This document shows positions 55,368 through 61,991 of a DNA stretch of 64,000 nt, one piece after another. The position numbers were made by a program, and so were the translations under genes. Within the stretch, counting starts at the first letter, position 1, and the number at the start of each line of letters is the position of its first letter. The notes under the pieces are model-generated. The model saw nothing but the letters and a program-made list of their open reading frames with translations, was not told the origin of the DNA and searched no databases. The DNA is from Flavobacterium petrolei (GTDB lineage Bacteria; Bacteroidota; Bacteroidia; Flavobacteriales; Flavobacteriaceae). The stretch spans positions 310,001-374,000 of the forward strand of contig NZ_QNVY02000001.1 in assembly GCF_003314435.2 (NCBI RefSeq). Direction: 5' to 3'.

Positions 55368-56084
55368 TTATTCTAAGTTACGATTGGCTAAAGCTACTTT
55401 TACCGTTTGGTAATTCTTGATTACTTTACTGATTACTTTTTCTCGAAAGGAAAGCTCTAATTCTTCATCAACCTGCGAGAGTAAATTACTTGCATTTACA
55501 TGTACAACTGGTTTTTGGTTTAATTGATTTTCCTTTTTTGAAGGATTTCTTGCAACTGCTAACAGTTCGTCAACTGTAATATTGCTAGCTTGTGATTTGA
55601 TTAATTTTTGTTCTGTTTTTTGATTATTGATTGAAACTTCTGCTACTTGATTTTGATTTGAATTCTTGTTAACGATTATCGATTTTTTTTCTAAAACTGG
55701 AGTTTTGTTAGGTCCAGAAGTTGATTTTGACACAACATTGTCGACCAAGCCTTTCTCCTCCTCCATTAGTCTTATAGTACTCTCTGGAACAACAGTAGTT
55801 TTTGGAGCAACTGAATTCTGAATAACAACCTCATTTTCCTTGTATTCAATTGCATTTCCTTTTTGACCAAAATAAACTGTTCCAATTAATAGAAATCCAA
55901 CAAAACTTGCCGCCATAAACAACCAAGGAAACTTTGTTTTTGGTTTTTGCTTCGCCTGTTCGCTATTGCTCGGGTCAGCCGCCGTAAGCATTGCATCCAG
56001 TTTACTCCAAGCCATTTCTGATGGTTTGATCTCCCTAGAATTCAATTGCTCTTTGAACAGTGTTTCTAATTTATTCGGTTCCAT
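55368..56084 (-). CDS. Probable anti-sigma factor (single-pass membrane protein)
   Basis: 238 residues. A cytoplasmic N-terminal part of about 50 residues (LETLFKEQLNSREIKPSEMAWSKLDAMLTA) precedes one membrane helix (about 51-68, PWLFMAASFVGFLLIGTVYF) and a low-complexity periplasmic part. It overlaps the ECF sigma factor gene by 14 bp. Position and topology suggest an anti-sigma factor that holds the sigma factor at the membrane; no zinc-binding anti-sigma motif is visible, so this is inference. Confidence 0.7.
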   Translation of the reverse strand: MEPNKLETLFKEQLNSREIKPSEMAWSKLDAMLTAADPSNSEQAKQKPKTKFPWLFMAASFVGFLLIGTVYFGQKGNAIEYKENEVVIQNSVAPKTTVVPESTIRLMEEEKGLVDNVVSKSTSGPNKTPVLEKKSIIVNKNSNQNQVAEVSINNQKTEQKLIKSQASNITVDELLAVARNPSKKENQLNQKPVVHVNASNLLSQVDEELELSFREKVISKVIKNYQTVKVALANRNLE

Positions 56085-56631
56085 ACTCGTAATTTTTTAA
56101 GGTATTAAGCTGTGCTTGCAACATTTTCCTGGCATGTGACAATTGTGATTTTGATGTTCCTTCCTTAATCCCTAACATACTGGCAATTTCATGATGCTTG
56201 AATCCTTCTATAGCATATAAATTGAAAACCATTTTATAACCATCTGGCAAACTGTCTATCAAAAATTGAATGTCGGCTATTGCGAATTGGCTTTCAGTAT
56301 TATTGAAACTTTCTTCAAAATAAGTTTCGTCTTCAACGTATTTCAACTTTTTCTCAACTCGGATAAAAGAAATACATTCGTTGACCATTATTCTTCTAAT
56401 CCAACCTTCGAAACTTCCTTTATGTTGAAAATTCTTCAGATTCGTAAACACTTTCATAAAAGCGGTAATCATAACGTCTTCGGCCTGATGAATGTCTTTT
56501 ATATATTGGCGGCAAACGCTTAACATTTTTGGAGAAAACTGGGTATAAATCTGCTGTTGTGCCTGCCGATTATTTTCGACAGCCAACAGGATTAATTTAT
56601 TTTCCTCTTGATGTAAGTTGATTACTTTCAT
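56071..56631 (-). CDS. ECF-type RNA polymerase sigma factor
   Basis: 186 residues from ATG 56631; a TTG four codons upstream is the alternative start. Region 2 (QIYTQFSPKMLSVCRQYIKDIHQAEDVMITAFMKVFTNLKNFQHKGSFEGWIRRIMVNECISFIR) and region 4 (LPDGYKMVFNLYAIEGFKHHEIASMLGIKEGTSKSQLSHARKML) are complete. It belongs to the short sigma-70 factors that steer stress or envelope genes. It is coupled by overlap to the probable anti-sigma gene. The promoter it uses for itself is not apparent. Confidence 0.93.
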   Translation of the reverse strand: MKVINLHQEENKLILLAVENNRQAQQQIYTQFSPKMLSVCRQYIKDIHQAEDVMITAFMKVFTNLKNFQHKGSFEGWIRRIMVNECISFIRVEKKLKYVEDETYFEESFNNTESQFAIADIQFLIDSLPDGYKMVFNLYAIEGFKHHEIASMLGIKEGTSKSQLSHARKMLQAQLNTLKNYEYGTE

Positions 56632-56838
56632 AAATAAATGCAATGGCTAAATTCAATTTCAATATTTTCACTGCGATTGCAATTTATTTTTGATAGTGAA
56701 TCTGACTTCTATTAGCATAGACGATTGACAATGCAAAAAGGTTGCATCTTAAAAATAAATTTTTTGATTTTAAAATTAAAAAAAACAAAAAAATCAGTAA
56801 AATCAGTTGTTAACGAGAGATAAATATTTAAAAAAAAA

Positions 56839-57816
56839 TTATTTTTTTCTTTCAATTACATAATTTACCATCAAAATCAGCGCGTCTTTAAACTCCGAGT
56901 CTGTATAATTATCCAGCAATAAAAGTGCTTCTTGCTGAAATTCAACCATTTTTTGTTCTGCGTAAAGCAAACCGTTATTGTTTTTTACAAAAGCAATAAC
57001 TTCTTTGACACGTTTTTTATCTTTATTATGGTTTTTAATGGAATTGATAAGCCATGTTTTCTCTTTTGAAGTACAGGTATTCAAGACGTGAATAAGAGGC
57101 AATGTCATTTTTTGTTCTTTGATGTCAATCCCGGTTGGTTTCCCAATAGCTTCATCGGTATAATCGAATAAATCATCTTTTATTTGAAAAGCCATTCCGA
57201 TAAGCTCTCCAAATTTCCGCATGTTTTCTACCTGAACTTCATCTTCGATAACGGATTTTGCACCAAGAGCACAACAAGCAGCAATAAGAGTCGCTGTCTT
57301 TTTCCGAATGATTTCATAGTAAATCTCTTCCGTGATGTCAAGTCTTCGGGCTTTTTCAATTTGAAGTAATTCGCCTTCACTCATTTCGCGTACAGCGACA
57401 GAAATAATTCGGAGTAAATCAAAATCTCCATTATCTATAGAAAGTAACAATCCTTTGGACAATAAATAATCCCCAACCAAAACAGCAATTTTATTTTTCC
57501 AAAGTGCATTTAGCGAGAAAAAACCTCTTCTGCGGTTGCTATCATCCACTACATCATCATGAACCAAAGTCGCAGTATGAATCAGTTCGATAACACACGC
57601 TCCACGATACGTTCGTTCATTTACAATTCCGTCAGAAACCATTTTGGCCGTCAGAAAAACAAACATAGGACGCATTTGTTTCCCTTTTCTATTGACGATG
57701 TAATACGTGATTCTGTTCAGTAAAGCCACTTGCGAAGTCATCGATTCATAGAACTTTTTTTCAAAAAGTTCCATTTCATCGAAAATAGGCTGTTTTATTT
57801 GTGAAGTAACATTCAT
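56839..57816 (-). CDS. Polyprenyl synthetase (trans-isoprenyl diphosphate synthase)
   Basis: 325 residues with both aspartate-rich motifs: first LVHDDVVDDSNRRRG (about residues 92-106), second IKDDLFDYTDE (about 217-227), plus KGKQMRPMFVFL for the substrate lysine and arginine. It condenses isopentenyl diphosphate to a longer chain; by type it is probably the octaprenyl or heptaprenyl-like enzyme for menaquinone side chains, but the chain length cannot be read safely. A TAnnTTTG element ends only 7 bp from the start codon. Confidence 0.94.
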   Translation of the reverse strand: MNVTSQIKQPIFDEMELFEKKFYESMTSQVALLNRITYYIVNRKGKQMRPMFVFLTAKMVSDGIVNERTYRGACVIELIHTATLVHDDVVDDSNRRRGFFSLNALWKNKIAVLVGDYLLSKGLLLSIDNGDFDLLRIISVAVREMSEGELLQIEKARRLDITEEIYYEIIRKKTATLIAACCALGAKSVIEDEVQVENMRKFGELIGMAFQIKDDLFDYTDEAIGKPTGIDIKEQKMTLPLIHVLNTCTSKEKTWLINSIKNHNKDKKRVKEVIAFVKNNNGLLYAEQKMVEFQQEALLLLDNYTDSEFKDALILMVNYVIERKK

Positions 57817-58124
57817 TAGAATTCAAAGATACTCTTTTAAATAAAATAGTTAAGATATATTTTAACATAGAATTTAAAACTGAAATGATTTTTTTAATTA
57901 ATTTTATGTGAAAGACAACGCAAAATTGAATAACCTACAAACAATTTTTGTTTTTTAAATCTGTACAAATACTTAATATTCCCCAATTCGTTAGAAACCG
58001 TTTTATTAACTCTAAAACCTTTAAAATTATTAGAGGATCACCCCGCTGTTTTAAGCATATAATAAAATCAAATAATACAATTGGATTACCTTTAATTATT
58101 AGTATAAATTAAAAATTTTATATC
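57817..58124. other. 308-bp divergent gap between polyprenyl synthetase and a lipoprotein
   Basis: The left side holds the TAnnTTTG element of the polyprenyl synthetase gene (57824-57831, minus). The rest is AT-rich with a few GC-rich bases near 58035. I see no gene or RNA in it. The plus-strand lipoprotein has only a near-consensus TACCTTTA at 58087. Confidence 0.5.
57824..57831 (-). promoter_or_regulatory. TAnnTTTG -7 element, nearly leaderless position
   Basis: Minus-strand TATCTTTG, a full match. Its end is 7 bp from the ATG at 57816, so the mRNA would begin about 2-4 nt before the start codon. Confidence 0.5.
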
Positions 58125-58991
58125 ATGAAAACAAAAATTTTATCAGGTATGGCATTTATAATGCTAAGTTTTTTTATCAGTTGTGATTCCAATAATAATG
58201 ATGATAATGATCCTAATCCGTCTCCGGTCCTCACAACAGTGGATGTAGCGAATGAATCAAAAATTGATGTCGCAATAGATGATGTAGTATTCATTGTCGA
58301 GGATCAATACACCACTCAACAAAATTCAACCAATAAATCCAGTGCCACTTCAAAAGGTTTTTTACCCACGTGCGCAACCATAACAACAGTATTAGCAGAC
58401 GGAATTTGGACTAGAACAATTGATTTTGGAACAGCAGGTTGTTTGCTCCCAAATGGAAACCTGGTAAAAGGAAAAATCATCATTAGTTTTTCTACTGATT
58501 TTACCAGTCCCATAAGAACCATTTCCTATACTTTTGTCGACTTTTATCACAACAATAAACTTCTTCAAGGAAACAAAACAATCACTTACGAATTGAAAAG
58601 CACGGCCTTACTAGCGGAGGTTCATCCCGTAATGACTTTTACTGTTGATATGAAAATCACCTTCGATGACGGTAAAATTTACACAAGAACAGGCACTAAA
58701 GTTAAAGAAGCCGTTGAGGGAAATGGAACACCGCTTATCTGGGATGACAATGTATTTTTGGTTACTGGAAACAGCACAACAACTTTACCTGAAGGAACCA
58801 TCATAGTAAAAACAATAACCACTCCTTTGCGTTATGTAATGACTTGTAATTTACCATTTCCAGTAGGCGGCGTTGTTACTATAACTAAAAATGATTCTGA
58901 GGGAGTATTAAATTTTGGAAATGGAGTGTGCGACAATCTCGCAACGCTAACAATAAATGGCGTTACAACCGAAATCACTCTTCAAAAATAG
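58125..58991 (+). CDS. Lipoprotein of unknown function
   Basis: 288 residues. A clear lipoprotein signal peptide with lipobox cysteine (LSFFISCDS, C20) is followed by an acidic Asn/Asp-rich linker (SNNNDDNDPNPSP). The rest is rich in Thr, Val and Gly with beta-strand pattern (TITYELKSTALLAEVHP, VVTITKNDSEGVLNFGNGVCDNLATLTING). I do not recognise the family. The acidic residues after the lipobox resemble the surface-export signal described for Bacteroidetes lipoproteins, which would place it on the cell surface (inference). It is transcribed alone and followed by a terminator. Confidence 0.85.
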   Translation: MKTKILSGMAFIMLSFFISCDSNNNDDNDPNPSPVLTTVDVANESKIDVAIDDVVFIVEDQYTTQQNSTNKSSATSKGFLPTCATITTVLADGIWTRTIDFGTAGCLLPNGNLVKGKIIISFSTDFTSPIRTISYTFVDFYHNNKLLQGNKTITYELKSTALLAEVHPVMTFTVDMKITFDDGKIYTRTGTKVKEAVEGNGTPLIWDDNVFLVTGNSTTTLPEGTIIVKTITTPLRYVMTCNLPFPVGGVVTITKNDSEGVLNFGNGVCDNLATLTINGVTTEITLQK

Positions 58992-59008
58992 CCGCTGTAT
59001 TTAAACCA

Positions 59009-59048
59009 AAAAGCATTAAGACGTTTTATATCTTAATGCTTTTTTTTA
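59009..59048. terminator. Terminator between the lipoprotein gene and rlmN
   Basis: Stem AAAAGCATTAAGA/TCTTAATGCTTTT (59009-59021 with 59031-59043) with a 9-nt loop and T-run. The genes converge; it overlaps the rlmN stop codon region slightly. Confidence 0.85.
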
Positions 59049-60089
59049 TGCTTCTTTATTGGCGAGTTGCCCGCAAGCAGCGTCAATATCTTTTCCGCGG
59101 CTACGACGAACTTTCACCACAATTCCGCTGGCTTCAAGTGCTTTTATGTATGCATTTATAGATTCTTCCGAAGCTTGTTGAAATTCTCCATCATCAATAG
59201 GATTGTACTCGATAAGATTCACTTTGCAGGGAACGTATTTGCAAAACTTCACCAAAGCATCTATGGAAGCTTTATTGTCATTGATATCTTTCCAAACGAC
59301 ATACTCGTAGGAGATTTTGCTTTTGGTTTTTCGGTACCAATACTCTAATGATTCACGTAAATCTGCCAAAGGAAAATTAGCACTAAACGGCATAATTCGA
59401 GAACGAATTTCATCTATTGCCGAGTGTAGTGAAACGGCAAGTTTGAATTTCACATCATCATCCGCTAATTTCTTAATCATTTTTGGCACTCCCGAAGTCG
59501 AAACCATAATACGTTTAGGTGACATTCCTAAACCTTCCGGAGAAGTAATCATTTCGATTGCTTTCAACACATTATTATAGTTCATAAGCGGTTCGCCCAT
59601 TCCCATGAAAACAATATTCGATAACGGATGATTGTAATACAAACGGCTTTCTTTATCAATGGCAATTACCTGATCATAAATTTCAGCTGGTTCTAGATTA
59701 CGCATTCTTTTTAATCGTGCTGTAGCGCAAAAGTTACAATCTAAACTGCAACCTACTTGACTCGAAACACAAGCTGTTGTTCTTGTATTTGTAGGAATCA
59801 AAACTGATTCGACCACCAAACCATCATGTAAACGAACCGCATTTTTCACAGTTCCGTCCTCACTGCGCTGCATCGTATCCACTTTGATGTGATTGATGAC
59901 AAAGTGCGTTTCCAGCATAGTTCGTGTTCCTTTGGAAACATTAGTCATATCCTCAAAACTATGTGCGCCTTTACTCCATAACCATTCATACACTTGATTT
60001 CCACGAAAGGCTTTATCGTCATTAGCAACGAAAAAATCACGCAGTTGTTCTTTTGATAAGGCTCGTATGTCTTTTTTATCGATTTCCAT
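59046..60089 (-). CDS. rlmN: 23S rRNA (adenine(2503)-C(2))-methyltransferase RlmN
   Basis: 347 residues, a radical-SAM dual-specificity RNA methyltransferase. The iron-sulfur motif CSLDCNFC gives C114, C118 and C121; GMGEPLMNYNNVLKA binds SAM, and the C-terminal catalytic cysteine is C339 in DIDAACGQLA. It methylates C2 of A2503 in 23S rRNA and A37 of some tRNAs in the cytoplasm. The first Met is the family start (EIDKKDIRALSKEQLRDFF). A TAnnTTTG element ends 4 bp before it, so the transcript may be leaderless. Confidence 0.96.
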   Translation of the reverse strand: MEIDKKDIRALSKEQLRDFFVANDDKAFRGNQVYEWLWSKGAHSFEDMTNVSKGTRTMLETHFVINHIKVDTMQRSEDGTVKNAVRLHDGLVVESVLIPTNTRTTACVSSQVGCSLDCNFCATARLKRMRNLEPAEIYDQVIAIDKESRLYYNHPLSNIVFMGMGEPLMNYNNVLKAIEMITSPEGLGMSPKRIMVSTSGVPKMIKKLADDDVKFKLAVSLHSAIDEIRSRIMPFSANFPLADLRESLEYWYRKTKSKISYEYVVWKDINDNKASIDALVKFCKYVPCKVNLIEYNPIDDGEFQQASEESINAYIKALEASGIVVKVRRSRGKDIDAACGQLANKEA

Positions 60090-60093
60090 GGTG

Positions 60094-60101
60094 CAAAGTT
60101 A
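60094..60101 (-). promoter_or_regulatory. TAnnTTTG -7 element of rlmN, leaderless position
   Basis: Minus-strand TAACTTTG, a full match. Its end is 4 bp from the A of the rlmN ATG (60089), where transcription itself would be expected to start. No -33 TTG was seen. Confidence 0.45.
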
Positions 60102-60145
60102 GTAAGTATTTTGAGGTTTTCGTTATTTGTGAATTTGGTTATTTG

Positions 60146-60153
60146 TAATTTTG
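60146..60153 (+). promoter_or_regulatory. TAnnTTTG -7 element of the O-methyltransferase gene
   Basis: TAATTTTG, a full match, 16 bp before the ATG at 60170, with a TTG at 60127-60129 (16-bp spacer). Confidence 0.55.
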
Positions 60154-60169
60154 TGAAAAATTTAAAATA

Positions 60170-60811
60170 ATGCATTTCATTTCCCAAGAATTAGAAGACT
60201 ACATCGAGCAACATTCTGAAAAAGAACCCCCTTTATTGGCGGCTTTAAACAAAGAAACCTACCAGAAAATTCTGTTGCCGCGAATGTTGAGCGGGCATTT
60301 CCAAGGTCGGGTTTTGAGTATGTTGTCAAAATTGATTAGACCTGTGAATATTCTGGAAATTGGAACGTATACCGGATATTCAGCATTGTGCTTGTGCGAA
60401 GGTATGCAGGAGAACGGACAATTACACACGATTGACATCAAAGAAGAATTAGTTGATTTTCAGCGCAAGCATTTTGACAAATCCCCCTGGGGAAAACAAA
60501 TTTTCCAACATTTAGGAGAAGCAGTTGCCATTATTCCAACACTGGACATAAAATTTGATTTGGTTTTCATTGATGCCGATAAAGAGAATTATCTCAACTA
60601 TTTTGAATTGATTGTTCCAAAAATGAACAAAGGCGGAATAATATTATCCGACAATGTTTTGTGGAGCGGTAAAGTATTAGAACCGCTGAACCCTAAAGAT
60701 TTGAGCACAAAAATATTATTGGAATACAATCAATTGCTGGCAAATGATCCTAGGGTAGAAACTGTTTTATTACCTATTCGCGATGGTTTGACGGTGAGTA
60801 GAGTCTTGTAA
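60170..60811 (+). CDS. SAM-dependent O-methyltransferase
   Basis: 213 residues of the cation-dependent O-methyltransferase (caffeoyl-CoA/catechol type) family. The SAM motif is NILEIGTYTGYSALCLCEG, followed by LHTIDIKEELVDFQRK, and the metal-binding block FDLVFIDADKENYLNYFELI, then GGIILSDNVLWSGKV. Such enzymes methylate catechol-like small molecules; some bacterial members act on tRNA (TrmR) and the sequence alone does not decide. Divergent from rlmN with its own promoter. Confidence 0.93.
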   Translation: MHFISQELEDYIEQHSEKEPPLLAALNKETYQKILLPRMLSGHFQGRVLSMLSKLIRPVNILEIGTYTGYSALCLCEGMQENGQLHTIDIKEELVDFQRKHFDKSPWGKQIFQHLGEAVAIIPTLDIKFDLVFIDADKENYLNYFELIVPKMNKGGIILSDNVLWSGKVLEPLNPKDLSTKILLEYNQLLANDPRVETVLLPIRDGLTVSRVL

Positions 60812-60838
60812 ATTCAACTATTCCTTTCGAAACAACTG

Positions 60839-60913
60839 CCTAGCCCTGATGGGAGCGGCATCCCACGCCTTTTTGCGTGGATACAGCGTACAGAAGGAAA
60901 TTGCTCCTAGTCC
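60839..60913. repeat. Probable interspersed intergenic repeat
   Basis: A GC-richer block from TAGCCCTGATGGGAGCGG to CTCCTAGTCCC in the gap between convergent genes. GGAGC near the start pairs with GCTCC near the end, and CACGC/GCGTG forms an inner hairpin. From memory, this sort of AGCCC...GAAGCGGCATCC block recurs in Flavobacterium intergenic regions. Only one copy lies here. Confidence 0.45.
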
Positions 60914-61482
60914 CTTATCCGTAACGGAAAATACTTTTGTTGGACCATTTTGTATACTTTATACATCAAAAAACCCGAGGTAAATCCAAATAAATAACCT
61001 GATAAAATGTCTAATGGATAATGCAATCCGAGATAAATTCTGCTATAAGCAAAGATGAAAGGCCATAAAAATAACAGCCAAAAATATTTGAAATACTGTC
61101 TTAAAGTAAAATATAATAATGTTGCAACAGCCATCGAATTCGAGGCGTGACCCGAGAAAAAACTAAAAGATCCTCTGAATTGAACGATGCGAATTAAGGA
61201 TTTTATTTCAGGATTATTACACGGTCGCAAGCGTTGAAATCCGTTTTTGAATACATTGGTCATTTGATCTGTAAAGGTGACCAGTACCGCTACAAATAGC
61301 AGTAAGTAGAGTGTTTGTTTTGCTCCAAGTTTTTTGAAAATCACATACAGCAAAAGTAAAAAAAGAGGAATCCAGTTGCTTTGTTTAGTAATGAATGACC
61401 ACAAACCATCATATTTTTCTGATCCCAAACTATTTAAAAACACAAACAATTCCGTATCTAATGAAAGTAATTTTTCTACCAT
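60907..61482 (-). CDS. PAP2-family phosphatase
   Basis: 191 residues, about five membrane helices. The three PAP2 motifs are present: KNGFQRLRPC (KxxxxxxRP), FFSGHASNS (usual PSGH, here FSGH), and SRIYLGLHYPLDIL (SRxxxxxHxxxD). It probably dephosphorylates undecaprenyl pyrophosphate or another lipid phosphate at the periplasmic face of the inner membrane. The start codon shares its A with the stop of the tatA-like gene (TAATG), so it is translationally coupled to it. Confidence 0.92.
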   Translation of the reverse strand: MVEKLLSLDTELFVFLNSLGSEKYDGLWSFITKQSNWIPLFLLLLYVIFKKLGAKQTLYLLLFVAVLVTFTDQMTNVFKNGFQRLRPCNNPEIKSLIRIVQFRGSFSFFSGHASNSMAVATLLYFTLRQYFKYFWLLFLWPFIFAYSRIYLGLHYPLDILSGYLFGFTSGFLMYKVYKMVQQKYFPLRIRD

Positions 61483-61883
61483 TACATCTGACGTTTTATA
61501 GGCCCAGTAATATCTTCTATTACTTCTTTAGTAGTTTCAATAGGAGCGGTTGTATCTGCCAACAAACTGTCTTTGGCTTTATTAATTTCTGAAGTAATGT
61601 TGCCGGTTATATCAGTAAATTGAGATGTATCGCCCAACAAATTTTCCTTCGCTTTATTGATTTCAGAGGTAATATTCCCCCTAAAATCGGTCAATGTTTT
61701 CGCATCGAATCCGTTTGCCTCAGCGCCTTTTTGAATTTCACTTTTAATGTCATTCGTTGCGTTTTTCAATTGCGCCATTGCTTTACCCATGGTACGGGCT
61801 ATTTCAGGAACTTTATCAGAACCAAAAAGCATAAGCACTATAAACATGATAAAAATTAATTCGCCTCCACCTATACCAAACAT
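61482..61883 (-). CDS. tatA: TatA/TatB-type twin-arginine translocase component
   Basis: 133 residues. A short N-terminal helix (GGGELIFIMFIVLMLFG) with the hinge FGSDKVPEIARTMGKAM and an amphipathic helix is the TatA/B fold. The C-terminal half is unusual: residues 65-86 and 90-111 are near-identical 22-residue repeats (GNITSEINKAK occurs twice). TatA forms the size-variable pore for folded Tat substrates. The family cannot be divided between TatA and TatB by sequence here. Coupled to the PAP2 gene downstream, with a promoter in front. Confidence 0.9.
   Translation of the reverse strand: MFGIGGGELIFIMFIVLMLFGSDKVPEIARTMGKAMAQLKNATNDIKSEIQKGAEANGFDAKTLTDFRGNITSEINKAKENLLGDTSQFTDITGNITSEINKAKDSLLADTTAPIETTKEVIEDITGPIKRQM
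61551..61691 (-). repeat. 75-bp tandem repeat inside the tatA-like gene
   Basis: Two units of 25 codons (about 61691-61617 and 61616-61551 on the minus strand) encode TD(F/I)(R/T)GNITSEINKAK followed by (E/D)(N/S)LL(G/A)DT. The protein repeat is nearly perfect, while the DNA shows synonymous differences, so the duplication is not very recent. Confidence 0.85.
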
Positions 61884-61904
61884 ATTTTTTGTTTTTGATT
61901 GTTA

Positions 61905-61912
61905 CAAAGATA
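61905..61912 (-). promoter_or_regulatory. TAnnTTTG -7 element of the tatA-PAP2 unit
   Basis: Minus-strand TATCTTTG, a full match, 21 bp before the ATG at 61883. Confidence 0.55.
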
Positions 61913-61945
61913 TCAAATTTTGAATCTTTGACTTTTAATTTTTTC

Positions 61946-61977
61946 ATAAAAAAAAGACTCTTTTCAGAGTCTTTTTT
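61946..61977 (-). terminator. Terminator of the M1 peptidase gene
   Basis: Stem AAAAGACTC/GAGTCTTTT (61952-61960 with 61967-61975) with a 6-nt loop, T-run on the minus strand, 15 bp after the peptidase stop. Confidence 0.85.
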
Positions 61978-61991
61978 ACAAGTTTTATTTT

